A DNA stretch of 64,000 nt from assembly GCA_003290165.1 (NCBI GenBank), contig QNQO01005827.1, positions 1 through 64,000 on the forward strand, read 5' to 3'. Shown in pieces: positions 46,017 through 58,781 of this stretch. Origin of the DNA: Berberis thunbergii (Eukaryota; Streptophyta; Magnoliopsida; Ranunculales; Berberidaceae). The first letter of the stretch is position 1; the number at the start of each line of letters is the position of its first letter. Made by a program: the position numbers and the translations under genes. A model generated the notes under the pieces. The model saw nothing but the letters and a program-made list of their open reading frames with translations. It had not been told where the DNA came from and made no database searches.

Positions 46017-47871
46017 GCACCCTAATCTCATCTCAACTCAATACATTAAATCATTACATCTTTGTGATTTCATTGCAATAAAAGATTGTTTGGTGGATTG
46101 GAGCCGTAGAAATCAAACCGTTCTAAACGGTTTGAGTTAGGTTCTTCCAAATTTGGAACCGATCCGGACCATGTCCACCCCTAGTTATAACAATTTTAAC
46201 TTTGAAAAAAAAAATACAAAATTTCTCTATCCGCCACATGTGTATTTCATAAAACTTTTATTTACCATTTTTTCATTTCCTTTACCCTTCTACACTTTTA
46301 TATTTACAACTATATGATTATAGAAAATGAATGTTAACCCTCAATATCTTCTTCAACTCTCAATCTTAGTTATCTTTTTTCTCCAATTCCTAGTGAATAG
46401 TGAAACACCTAGATGATTTGTAAAATAAATTTTACTGAATGTGAGACGTTTGACATTGGTATGTGTCGTTGAACAAATGGTCAAAATCCAATTATGTAAC
46501 TTATGTATAGTTATGCAACACTTTCATACCTAATGTAAAATATGCTTAATGTGTACCAACTTGGTACCCAACCCTCTTATATTTATTTGTGTCCTAGTAG
46601 AGTAATAATCTCAGAGCCGTTGGCATTTCACATACATTTTTTTTGTTGCTAAAATATCATGTACTAAACACCTCCACATCATCCCCACTTTCACCCTCAA
46701 TCATTTTGAAGTGCAAACATATTATATGGTAAAAATATATATTATAAGCTTTAGAGTTACTCTCAGACAAAACTTGAATCAGTTGGAGAAAAAAAATTCA
46801 AACGCTGAGAGTATGTTCTTCTCCAAACTTTGAATGTACCAAAACATCAAGTTCAATGTTTTTATTAAATGTATATTAAAATACCTGTCTCGTTTTTCTT
46901 TCTTGGTATGATCGACTTGTCTCATTTCTTCGAAAAATATTGAAAAATACTAACATATGAGATGCATTATATGTTTTTTTAATAATAAAATATACATTTT
47001 TAAATTTGATCGCTTGTATTGATCATCGATTTCATTGGAAATATATTCAAAATGCACTCCAATATTACTAAGTTTACCAAAATTCGACAATCAACTAAGT
47101 AGTTGTGACAATCTTCATTTTGACAGAAAACACACAACAATTTATCTTCCTGCCACATGTACATTTCACCAATTTTTTTCATTTTCTTTGCCTTTCTAGG
47201 GTATTTCTTTGCCCTTGGCACTCCACATACATATTTTTTTACTCATACATATTTTTTTACTAAACACGCTCTCCACCTTCCCCACTTTCGCCTCACTCAA
47301 TTTTGATATACAAGTATATTCTAAGATAAAAATATATACTATAAACTTTGGAATACTCAATCAAAATTTGAATCAGTTAGGAAAAAAATTCAAATGCCGA
47401 GACTAATTTCTCCCCAAACTTTGAATTCACCAAAGCATGAAATTCATGGTTTTTGTTTAAATGTACATTAAGATATTTGTCTCATTTCTTTTTTTGTTTT
47501 TCTGGTATGATCAACTCGTCTCATTTCTTTAAAAAATACTAATAACGTGAAATGCATTGTACGATTTTTAATAATAAAATATACATTTTAAAAATTTTAA
47601 CGTTTATATTGATCATTGATTTTGTTGAAAAGATCTTCAAAAATGCATTCTAACAATATCAAGTTTTTTAAAATCCAACATCCAAATAGATAATTATGAT
47701 AATTTTATTCTGAGAAAAAACACACATAAGTACATTCCACCATTTTATTTTATTTTCATTTTCCTTGCCCTTCTTGGGTATCCCCTGTGCCCTTGGCACT
47801 CCATACAAATTTTTTTTATTGAACACCCCTCCACCTTTCCCACTTTTGTTTCAATCAGTTTTGAAGTGCAA

Positions 47872-47872
<1 letters not shown>

Positions 47873-47919
<47 letters not shown>
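47873..47919. repeat. (TA)n microsatellite
   Basis: About 23 TA units. The open frame through it (repeated Tyr-Ile) is a composition artefact. Confidence 0.95.
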
Positions 47920-47926
<7 letters not shown>

Positions 47927-50279
47927 CAACTTTAGGGTTAGACTCAGTCAAAATTTGAATTAGTTTGTGAAAAAAACTTCAAACGCAGATAGTAATTCTC
48001 CCCCGAACCTTGAATTCACTAAAAATGAAGTTTGGGGTTTTTATTTAAATGTGCATTAAGATGTCCGTCACATTTGTTTTCCTTGTATGATCGCTAAGTC
48101 TCATTTCTTTGAAAAATACTAACAACGTGAAATGTAATAGACATTTTTTACTAATAAAATATTAAAAAAACCCACGCTTGTATTGAACATTAGTTTCATT
48201 GGAAAGATCTAAAAAATCTATTCTAACGATTCCAAGTTTACCAAATTCGACAACTAAGTAAGTAATTATGAAAATTTTAATTTTGAGAAAAAAAAAACAC
48301 GAATTTTCTCCCCGCCACATGTACATTCCACCAATTTTGTTCACCATTTTTTGCCCTTCTACATGTTCATATTTACAAACATGTCATTATCGAAAACAAA
48401 TCTCAATCTTTAATATATATCCCAACTTTCAGTAATAACTATCTTTTATCTCCAAGTCCTTATAAATAGTGAAACACCTAACTGATTTGTAAATAGACTA
48501 TGATATTCCTCATGTCGTTGGCACCATATAAAGTGGGCCGCGAGTCGTGACATTAGGGTCAGACTCATTCAAATTTTTTTCTGGAAACATTTCCCCAAAA
48601 TATGGAGTTGGATGTCTTTGTTTGAATGTGCCTTATGACTTGAAATGCATTAGACTTTTTTTTTCTTTCTAAAAGAATGCATACAACGTGAAATAAAAAA
48701 TTTAAAACTTTAAGCATTTGTAATTGATTAATTATTTCATTAGAAAGATCTTCGAAACGCATTTCAACGATACCAAGTGTGCAAAAATTCGATAACTATG
48801 TACATACTTATGATAATTTTCATTTGGAGACAACACGACTTTTTCTCTCTCTCTCTGCCACATGTACATTTTACATAGTATATTTCAATCTGTTGGTCAT
48901 TTTTTTTGCCCATCTATATGCTTCATGTTTAGAAACATGTCATTATAGATAATGAATCTAACCCTCAACATATTTTCCAACTTTTAATACTAGCCATCTT
49001 TTATCTCCAATTCCTTATAAATAGTGGAACACCTAGCTGATTTGTAAGATAGATGTTTCATTGAACGCAACCCTTAACATCTTTTCCAACTTTCAATCTT
49101 AGTTATATTTCATCTTCAATTCCTTATGAATAGTGAAACACCTAGCTAATTTGTAAAATGGATGGTTCAGTGAACTCACTAAAAAAACTCAAGTCATAAG
49201 ACTACCCTTATTCACTCTAGCTTTTCTCATCTTGACCCTGCAATCAGTTCAGGGCATAATTTGTCTTTTTCATCAATACTTTGCCAATTGTAGCCATGGC
49301 CCATGGAGGATATTGTGACTAAATGACACCACCAGTTCTGATGAATGACACCACTCGTGCCGTCCTTTCTGAAGGACACTACCACCTACTGAAGAACATC
49401 AACAATATAAATATTAAACCTCTCATAATCCAATTCTTTTTCCTTCTTTCCCATGAAACGGTCTCCTCCCTCTCCCAAAATTTGAATCTTCACATCATCT
49501 CTTACCTCCATAACTCTCTCTACTATCTATTCCCTCGCTCTACTCTATGCACTCTCCCTCTACTCTCACAATGCGATATAAAACTAGGGGTTTTTGTGCG
49601 ATTTGGGGTGTGACTGGTGTTGTTTTGGTGCAAGGTGGTTGTTGTGATTTGGGGCTTCGTTGGTGTTCAATTTGGTGGTGAATTGATGCATCGTCATCTT
49701 CTGTGCTTTTTTTTTATTGTTGTTGTGGAGGTTCGTCTGTGCATTCAACCAAACCCACGAAGTCACGTAAACTCTAAATCTTCATTTTGAAACTCTAAAT
49801 ATTCATGCCTCATTTTTTTAATTGTATCATTTTGTTTTAAATGTTTAGTATGGTAAAGACAAACAAAATGTTGTTGGTGGTGTTGATGGTAGTGATGGTG
49901 GTAGTAGTTGGGATCATCCAGCTCAAAAATGACCAATGGCGTCTTTGAGAAAAATCGTTGCAATAAAAAATAAATAAAAGATAGAAGAGAAAAAAATAAA
50001 AAATGCAAGAACAAATGGAGAAAGAAGAGGAGATGAAGAGGAGAGGGGATGAAATGAGGAATAATTTGATTGACTCGAATGAAGTGGCAAAACTCTTAAT
50101 GCTATCGCAAAGTTAACGTGGTGTGGTTGGTGAGGGTGTTGCACATGAAGTTGAGGTTGCGGATGAGGGTGGTGGGAATGAGGATGAGTAGGGTGATGGG
50201 GATGGGGATGCAAAAGGTCAAACTGAAGAGAGTGAGAAAGATGAGGAGGTTCAGAATCAAGAGGAACTTTTTATTTCTG

Positions 50280-51480
50280 TTGAACCTAGTTCCGATGAAA
50301 TGAAGAACATGACAAAGATTAGTATCCTCGCAGTCCCAAATATGACTCCATATTAGAGGATTATGATGGTCATGTTTCTTGGTCCACTTGGATTGGTGAT
50401 GAGGTAATTATAATATTTTTAAGTTCTTAAAATATGCAGTACCAATTGTTTTTATGTTATTTGGACACTGACCAATTTTTCTTATTGCTTGTTGTATTTA
50501 GGAACGAGGCGAGTTGAGATGTCTACATCAATATAACAATTTTATAGTTTGGAAGTGAGTTAGGAGCCGAGAGAAGTAATCAATGGTGTAAAGAGCGGTC
50601 CACAACCCTTGATTGGCCATTGTAAGGATCATGTCGATAGGGTGACCATTTGTGATTTTGTCGAGCGTTGGAAACCTGAGACCAACACATTTGACCTCTT
50701 TTTGGAGAGATGTCTGTCACCATCGATGATGTCTATCGTATCACTTAGATGTCGATTGTTGGTAAGCCAATTATTGTGGAAAAAAGACAAATGAAGGAAG
50801 AGGAATGTGTGTAAGTGTTGGTGAATGGTTTGGGGATTCAAAAGAGTGAAACACAAAAGCATATGTAGAAGAATCTTAGTCTTGTGGAGATGAAATTTAT
50901 TAAAGACAATTATTGTGGGAAAGTGAGTAAAACTGATAATCTTTAAAAAAAAAAAAAAAAAAAAACAAGTTACTAGGGGTTACTTGTTATTTCTTCTGGG
51001 CATGACTATTTTTGTTGATAAGACTAAAACAAAGGTTCGCACTGAATATTTGAAGTTGTCGATGAAGGTAGATGATGTTGGAAAGCTCGCATGAGGCGTA
51101 TGTACTTTGACATTCTTGTATCGTCAATTAGGTTATGCAAGCAGAGCTGGTACTAAACAAATATTTGGATATCTGCCACTTTTAGAAGTATATTTAGACT
51201 GTGTTGTTCAGTTAATCATCTTTTTAGTTTTTCAGATATTTAACTAATTAATTTGATGTGTCATTTATCGGGATATGCATCATGAAAGATTTTATTTGTT
51301 TCCCTACTCCCATTACTGCCCGAAATCCAATCTGGCATTGTTGGTACTTTTTGAATATTCCATCACACTCATAAATCCGACATCACTACCTGGTTTGGCA
51401 TGGAACGAGAAAGTTAGCATGTTATTGACGCATAGGGGATGGTCACCATGCCTCATTTTTGGATTTTGAACACCTTTTGT
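50280..51480 (+). pseudogene. Plant mobile domain (PMD) protein remnant
   Basis: The first block at 50628-50790 reads VTICDFVERWKPETNTFDLF, then after a one-base shift GEMSVTIDDVYRIT, stop, MSIVGK. A second block at 50978-51180 reads GYLLFLLGMTIFVDKTKTKV and LTFLYRQLGYASRAGTKQIF. These match successive conserved parts of the PMD/aminotransferase-like domain, in order. A frameshift, several stops and a poly(A)-like run (50945-50965) break it. The 5' part up to 50280 is acidic low-complexity coding-like sequence. Confidence 0.75.
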
Positions 51481-52287
51481 GTTTAGGGCCTGTTGTAACG
51501 AGCTAAATTCTGGTCAGTATCCTAGTAACATTAATTCCTACCTTAATCTCATGTCTATTTGGCAGAGGGACAAACCATAGTTACCCTTTCCCTCAACATC
51601 GATGAATCAACTCGTTCGCACCCTACCACCCAAGAGGCCTAAAATTGTGTGTGCTAGACTAGATGTTTTTTGTTCCTAAAGAAAGGTAAGCTACTCTAAA
51701 GTTGTAGCATCTCGTTATTAGTATGCTCATTCCTTTTATATGTTTTCATCTGCCATATCTCCCCCCCTCCCTCACCAAATACCTTAACAATCGGAAACAC
51801 ATCTTATAAAGTCCACCAAAGTGAGAGGCCATTGCATCTCTTTGAAAGTTACAATTTTCTTCTTGTTTTTGTGAATCCCTTTCAAATACTCTCAATGTTT
51901 ATTCGCAGCCTGGTATCCCTTCCCGAGCAGACCCTCTCACCCCAATAGTCGGATTTGAATTGCACATATCCCTCGCTGGAAGATGATTTATCTTTTATGA
52001 TTTTTGTTTGATGAATCGGTAAACACATAACATCAACTATATTATTTTTTATATTTGATGTAGTCAGAAGTCCTCACTTGTGCATGTGGAAACTTGTTCC
52101 TATTTTTTTAGCTTGAGTCATTATTAACATTGTGGGTTTAGGTTCAGGAGTGACGGTAATGATTGACCCGGACTCGAGGGAGGTCGATCATATGATTGAT
52201 AATTGCATTTTTCCTTATGACTAGAAAAGTTATGATATGACATCATCAAACAAGTATGAAATAAATCTTCGGCCTTCGGACTTAGAG

Positions 52288-52337
<50 letters not shown>
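52288..52337. repeat. (TAG)n microsatellite
   Basis: About 17 trinucleotide units, giving a poly-Leu frame on the minus strand. Confidence 0.95.
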
Positions 52338-52338
<1 letters not shown>

Positions 52339-53289
52339 ACACCTTCACTTTAGGATTAGGATTGGACTAAGATTTTTTATTTTATTTTATTTTTTTCTGT
52401 TTTGCTATCTTTTCGTTATATGTTGAATGAAATAACTTGGAGAATCCCATGGTCATCAATTATAGTATGTGTAACGAATATCTCTTAAGAAGCTCAACAG
52501 AACTACACTTATGTTATATAGTACACGTGCGTGTGTGTGTGTGCTTGTATGTGTGCTTTAGGCTTTGGGGTACCGCCCGAGCCTCATGGAATGACCGTCT
52601 CCCCACCATGGCTTAGTGGGATTGCCCCCATCTTAGCATGGTCGTAATTGAAGAAATCTCGACTCTTGCATCTCGATGACATGTTGCCTAAAGAGATAAA
52701 ATTTAGTTATTGAAGTTCATTTCTCACCTCAGACAATTGTTTTCATTTTTCTTCCATAATTTAATAACTTTATGTTTGTATTGTCGGGTCATTTGAGACC
52801 CTTATGTGAAATCCAATCGAACAACTCCACTTCATAGGATCACATGGTTCCAAGACAGTTTGTTATGCCCCAACATTGAAAAACCCTGTCATCCAGATAG
52901 AGTGATGAGACAAATGAGAAGAGTACATGTCATTCCAAATCCCCTATTCAAACCAAAATGAAGAATAGAGGTCGATCTGGCCATAACTACTTGGTGAAAC
53001 ATGAGATACTATCATCTTTCGTTGCAACTTAGCATAATCATGTCATGTCAATTGACAACCAATGTGCACCAGTGAAGCTTCTATTGGATTGCAGTGAGGA
53101 CTACTTGTAGTGGTTTCATGACATTAGTCATTTTCATCCAACTACCAAGGACATGAGGACACACCGCTTAAGAAATCAATTATTCATATCACATAATCGG
53201 GTAACTGATCTACACTTTAACAAATTTGCGTGCATTTGAAATACAAAATTTAATTGTTTTTACTAAGATCAATGTTTTCTTGCAGAACA

Positions 53290-53730
53290 AATTGGTTGAT
53301 GAGGCTCGTGAGTTGGTGGACACCTCTACTGATCAATGTGGGAATGCCGATAAGGTTGTGTTTCTCACGATGCAAAATAAAGTAGGAGACCTGCTAAGAT
53401 AAATGTATGTGCGTGTCACTTTCAGAGACAAAAAAGAAGAACGAGAGAGTAGTCCCATGGGTGATGGAGGCGGTGCTCCAAGCGGTGGTGCTTGTGGTAC
53501 TGCAGACGGTGGTAGAAAAAGGGATGATGATGATAGCTTTGGTGCTCCAGGTGGTAGTAAATGAATGGTTGATGGTGGTGATGGTGTTGTGACTCAGGTC
53601 GTGGTAGAGGGGGTGATAGTGGTGACATTGAAAAAATCCTGGTTGGTGGAGGAATTGAGTATCTAACAAGAAGATGCATGACAATATCACTTCCACTCAA
53701 CCTCGAAAAAAGACTAAGAGGGTGTGATGT
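53290..53730 (+). pseudogene. Possible 3' exon of the MULE plus-strand gene
   Basis: After TTTTCTTGCAG at 53276-53286, the plus frame reads NKLVDEARELVDTSTDQCGN and KVVFLTMQNKVGDLLR, then stop. The intron-like acceptor and amphipathic character suggest a terminal exon of the PMD-containing gene. I do not recognise a domain. The GGT-rich text after 53460 is low complexity. Confidence 0.35.
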
Positions 53731-54235
53731 TCAAGTTTGAATGTTGTAGTTGTTAAACTTTGTCTTGGTATAAACTTTGTAGTTAATGAAATGTAATGAT
53801 TTTATGTTTATGAAATGAATTATGATTTCTCAATACATGAATTATTTATGCATTATTCCTAGTTTTGGTAGATTGCACAGAAACATAACAGTAATGACAT
53901 AATAAAGCGCGAACATAATTATGATAAGGGACAATATTTATAAATTATTTTATATCGCTGTAATGGTTACAAAGTCAATTAAACATATTTTATCAATCAA
54001 TCCGGAAAATTGTACACAAAGTCAAAAATCAATAACAACAAATAATTCTCACTATAATCACAGAAACCTATGCCAAACTAAAATCCACATTCACATGAAA
54101 ACACTACGAAGATGACAAACACAATAAAAAAAATATATTGCGTTACTGACCTGACTCAGCTTCGCAGGGACAGCTGCGACTCTAAAAAATACATAATCAT
54201 AGAATAATATGCGATCTATGGGTCTAATTTTTGTC

Positions 54236-54610
54236 CAATATCATAGGATCATGTGAATATGTTTCCCCCATTTGCATGATCCTCTGCGATTAGACAGAAA
54301 TTACATTTTGTCCATTTTTGCGTATTTTTTAGTTTGATTCCTTTTTTTTTTTTTTTTTTTTCAATTCATATGGTTTATATACACTCTTATCACATATTTG
54401 ATCTATTACAAAACCACCATTTCTATGGATGCATAATGAGAATGTCAAAAATGGGGGTTTTGCAATAAATCAAATATATTCCAATAGTGCATCTAAACTA
54501 TAGGAATTGAAAAAGAAAAAAAACCCCTTCAATAAACACAAAAATGGACAGAATGTGATTTATGCCCAATCGTAGAGGATCCCGCGAATTTGTTTCTCCC
54601 ATTCGCAGGA
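54236..54610. repeat. Foldback element within the MULE
   Basis: The arms mirror each other around about 54443. CAATTCATATGGTTTATATA...CAAAACCACCATT on the left pairs with AATGGGGGTTTTGC...TAGGAATTG on the right. Further out CATTTTGTCCATTTTTGCG pairs with AAAAATGGACAGAATGTG, and CCTCTGCGATTAGACA pairs with CAATCGTAGAGG. It is probably a MITE. Confidence 0.65.
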
Positions 54611-56339
54611 TTCTCTACGATTGGAAAAAAGTCACATTCTATCCTCTCTTTTTTTTGCGTTTTAATGATTACAAAGGTACAAGTCATCCATAAATACAAA
54701 AATGGTGACTTTTTGTACAATTAGATCGACATATATATGTCATTTACAAAATGTGTAAAAACTTTCAAAATGTGGATCAATCAGTGATGTGAACGACCTC
54801 CTCCTATTTCTTCATATTCTTGGAATTCTTCGCATTATACTTCTTCACCTTCACATCACCAATGTGGAGCGGGCCATCGAACGAATTTTTCCATAATACT
54901 GCTTTTGGAAACATCCAAGAGGGTCAAGTAGGTAATGTTCAAGGCAATGGTGGTTTTGGTGTCATATGGAGCAAATGAAGTTGGAACTCTAGGCAAGGTG
55001 CGCCATGAAACATACCCGTATATCATTCAAAATTGATGACAGCTGAACATATGGAAAACATGTAGTGTTTTAGTTCCCATAATACACAATCACACATCCA
55101 CAATAATTTGCAAACAAACTTGAGAATATTTGGTTGAATCAACCAGTGATGGTGTGTAATGTGTATAGTGTTTTCTTGAATTGTCAAAGCATCCTTCACA
55201 ATCTTCACCTCAACCTCATTTCACATTCGAAGCCACAACTCATGGTTAATTTATTGCTCCATTAGTAGTTCATTTCTTACTTCTTTCTAACCACTATCCT
55301 CATCATAACCTAGGAAGTTGCATATGCATCTGCATCCACAATTCCCATTAGCGAGTACATTTGGAATATTGTGAATATAATTCCAAATTCACAAAAGGAT
55401 TTTGCTTTATAAACATATTTTTCCACTTCTCCGCCTCTGTTTTGGCCAGGGATTGTGATTTCATTTTTTGAGTTAATTTCGGTCTCCTAATTTTAAGAAA
55501 TATTTCGGTGTATAAAGAAAAACGTAAAAATTTTGATGATATATAAAATATATAATGAATTTCGAGGGTATAATAAATATGTGAAAAAATAATATGCAAG
55601 TAAATAAATGTATTAAATGAAACCAAAATACCTATAATTAGAAAATCAATGGGTAGTTTAAAAAATCAATTTATAAGTAGAATAAATGATGATTAGGAAA
55701 TTAGGTGGTGGTTTCAAAAAACAATAAATAATTAGAATAAATGATAATTAGAAAAAAAAACTCAAAATTTACTAAACAAAATCCCGAAATTTTTAGAAAA
55801 ATCCTCGAAAAAATGCAAGTTTTAGTAACTATTTTTGTAGTTTTACAAAAAATAAAATTTACGAAAAAACCACTAAATTTTTTGAAAAACCCCTTGAAAA
55901 AATGTAATTTTTTTTTTGGTAATTTCAAAAACGAAAATTTCGACAAAATTTTGTATAATTTCGCGAAATCTCAATCCTTGGTTTTGGCTTAGAAACACTT
56001 TCTTGACTTCTAATCTCCTCTTGTGTCTTGTGGTACTCATGACTAGACATGTCATTTTTAGTGGACTTTCATAATCAGATAATTTCTTCTTTTTATGTCT
56101 GCCGTTGGCCTTTACATGTTCAGATGGTTTGATCATGACACTTGAACCAGCGCAACTCAACTCTAAAAACCTCATTTTCAACATTAACTACTAATCAGGA
56201 TTGAATTAAAAGACTTTTTGTTAACAATGTCGACTACTGGGTCAATAATCACATCCGTACTTACACGAGTAGGTGTTTTGCCATGTTGCATCTAATGTTG
56301 GTCTAAGATAGATGATGGAAGTTGTCAAGTAGGAGTAAG

Positions 56340-57400
56340 ATACTGTGTCATTTCATGAGCACAAGACAACCCATGAGTGGTTCGAATCACACATCAACAC
56401 TTGACAGGGTTCGTTACTCAAAAATTCGGCTTCAGACTTACGTATTTCTGATAGCATCAAATCAAGACCTTGTGTGACACAGACCCATGAAGTTTTCAAA
56501 ATAAATATGACATGTTCTTTCTTGACCTTTGTAAGATGTTTTCTAAATGACGCTTCAATTTCTATTAATTGGACTTGGATCATGTCATGCATTTTTGTCC
56601 ATACATTATAAAATGCGCCTTGAAAATTTTTAACATTTTCTTTAACCTGGAGTGTGCATTTTAACACAACTGGTTGTTTGTTGGCCAAAATGCATGAAAG
56701 TGTCGGTCCCGACATTTACAAAGTACTCCTTACGCGGATACCAAACTGTCCGCAAATAGTCCAAATACTTCTGATGTGATTCACATCTTCTCTCGAACTC
56801 AAAAATGCCCTTATTTCATTCTTGCTATGTAGTTGATCTATACAAATCCGAGAAAAATTCTATAAATGTGTTTCACCCCTCATTATCCTCAAATTGGTTC
56901 TTGCAATTCTTTTCGATATTTGTATTTATGCGCCACCTACACAATAATCTCCTTGCTTCGGGGAAGATTTGCTGAATGGCTTTGATCAAACCCAACTCTC
57001 TGTCAGTCACAAACACCGTTGGGTATCCCCAATAGTTTTTCCAATGCCCAGATATAGGACTCTTCATTTTCAGAATACATAAAACAACGACCAATATTGA
57101 AAGTTTTGTCGGTCGACATGACACTCTCAACCTCAAATATTGACATCCAATAACAACTGGTTTTGTAGGTGCATTCCACAAGCATCACCGATGGGAAAAC
57201 ACGTCACTAGTTGAGTTGACTCATGATGCAACTAGAAAATATTAGTGACTCTATTCTGATCGTTGACGGTATGCCACTCAATATAACCATTCTCGCTCAA
57301 CAAGTGGATAATGTGTTGCAAAGTTGTCATGCCTTTTAGTTGGAGTGTATTTAGCTGATTAGTGACATTGTAAACAATAATCAATTATGACACATTGTTA
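56340..57400 (-). pseudogene. MULE (MuDR/jittery-type) transposase remnant
   Basis: In order on the minus strand: an upstream piece GYIEWHTVNDQNRVTNIF; the first catalytic strand VECTYKTSCYWM, where the usual Asp is Glu; TDKTFNIGRCFMYSENEES; VFVTDRELGLIKAIQQIFPE with the second Asp kept; LLCRWRINTNIEKNCK, where the usual His of C-x-W-H is Arg; then YLDYLRTVWYPRKEYFVN; and GAFYNVWTKMHDMIQVQLIE. Frame changes separate several of these. Changed catalytic positions and shifts show it is dead. FAR1-like host genes are related, but the setting between MULE ends favours transposase. Confidence 0.75.
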
Positions 57401-58670
57401 GGAAACATCTATTTCAAACTAGACAATATGAAGCGATGGGTTATTCCTGATGTTGACATGTTATGTAAATATCGAGTCTCTGGTTTGTTGAGTCTGCGGG
57501 CAAATGAATGACTAATAAGAGATTTTGATCGTACACGATCGTGCGTTGCACAGGTCACTTGCAACTTCTAACTATTATTACCTTATGGCAACCCTTTCAA
57601 CTGAAAATGGGCACCCACACTTCTTTGTACTGGTTGGTCGATCACTATTCAATTTTGCCTATGATTTTTCTTGAGCTTCCCTCCCCTCTTACATCCCAAG
57701 TTGATCATTCCCTTTACTTCTGTGATCAGCGACTTTCGATTTAGTGATAATCAAAACCATGTTATTATCCCTCCCAAGACATTGACACCAAGTTATTAAG
57801 GATGACGTCGATGGGAATACTGCAAAAAAAAAGTAACGCATACTCACGTTAGGAACACTAATAAAATTGTTATTAAAATCAATGAACTTGTGAAACAAAA
57901 ACTATAAAAGAATGACATGCCTACAAGAATTAACATTACTCTTCCGTAATAAATACGTTGTCATCATCGAATTTATCTTCCAAAGCTCTTTCCTCACTGG
58001 TGTCAACATCAACATCCTTCTACATTAAGTTATTCCTCATTGGTGTCAATAAAGAAAGTGATTAAGCCAATGATTAACTTCAGAATGTTGGTTTCTTCCA
58101 AATACGCTTAGTATGTCCGAGTTGTCAAGATTGTTTGAAGGTATCTAGAAATCTATTAGATCGACAATAAATCATTAACTTATAATTAAAACTAACGAGC
58201 ACCAACAATCAAGCTAACCTTAAAAACATAAATAAACAAGTTTTAGAATTCAAGTATTAAGAACTAACCTAAAAATAACAATGTTGCTTTAAATATAAAC
58301 GAAAAATGAAATTAGAATGATATTACAATAATCGCAACAACAACAACAAAAAAATCTATGTAAGTTCATCTCAAGTTGAAAGTGTATCTCGAGTGGAGTA
58401 GGTTGTTATTCCTCTTGAAAAGGTTTATCTTCTTCATTTACTCCTATAAATGGAGCACAATGCAGACCCTCAACTCTACAATTATCATCTTCAAGCCTAC
58501 CATCATCATTTTCACTAAACTCATCAATTTCTAGATACAAACTTTATCCAAACCCTTTCAAATGAAGATGAAAAGATAGGAGATGTGTGACCGACGTTCG
58601 TCGTTCTGTCAATATTGGGTGGGGAAGGGACGTTGTGAGTGGGGTTCCTCTCATCGCTGAATTTGGGAGA
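57400..58670. other. MULE interior without readable genes
   Basis: Only short frames. The transposase N-terminal part may be represented here but is too decayed to read. Confidence 0.35.
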
Positions 58671-58781
58671 AATATCTGAAAAAACATTTGTTTTAATATA
58701 TGTAGTAGTGGTGTCCTTCAACAGATTAAAAAACAATTTAGGGTAGTGGTGTTCTTCTTCAGAATTATTGGTGTCATTTAG

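Larger units (their letters stand above)
45137..46183 (+). mobile_element. hAT element carrying two host gene fragments (1,047 bp)
   Basis: The ends are TAGGGGTGGGCAAACGAGTC and, inward from the right, TAGGGGTGGACATGGTCCGG. Flanks GTTATAAT (45129-45136) and GTTATAAC (46184-46191) form an 8-bp duplication with one mismatch. A sibling Helitron unit at about 48255-48290 shows the uninterrupted target (AAGTAAGTAATTATGAAAAT). Inside, on the plus strand, lie a WD40 exon piece and an L21 ribosomal protein piece. No transposase. Confidence 0.8.
45030..49190 (-). repeat. Second, more diverged array of Helitron-like units (~580 bp)
   Basis: Units share blocks such as CGCCACATGTACATT, TCATTTCTTTGAAAAATACT, GGAAAGATCTTC and ATTCCTTATAAATAGTG, repeated at about 46.6, 47.2, 47.8 and 48.5 kb with spacings near 590, 580 and 730. 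Hairpin-like ends occur on the minus strand: GTGCCAAGGGCAC (about 47786-47798) and GTGCCAACGACAT followed by CATAG and TCTATTTACAAATCAG (about 48487-48527). A hAT element interrupts the first unit at 45137-46183. Confidence 0.65.
49319..58781. mobile_element. Mutator-like element (MULE) with PMD and transposase remnants
   Basis: The outer ends are inverted repeats of about 110 bases: left CTAAATGACACCACCAGTTC, right (read inward) CTAAATGACACCAATAATTC. Both continue with GAAGGACAC(T/C)AC blocks. No convincing 9-bp duplication is present at these limits. The element holds a broken PMD gene (plus strand) and a broken MULE transposase (minus strand), facing each other, plus a foldback repeat. Association of PMD domains with Mutator-like elements is known in plants. 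Confidence 0.68.

Noticed and set aside
52124..52348. Poly-leucine signal-peptide-like protein
   Set aside because: It is produced by the (TAG)n microsatellite read on the minus strand.
49319..58781. Host FAR1-like gene for the 56.3-57.4 kb frame
   Set aside because: FAR1 relatives share the fold, but the sequence is broken and enclosed by long MULE inverted repeats, so a transposase remnant is the simpler reading.
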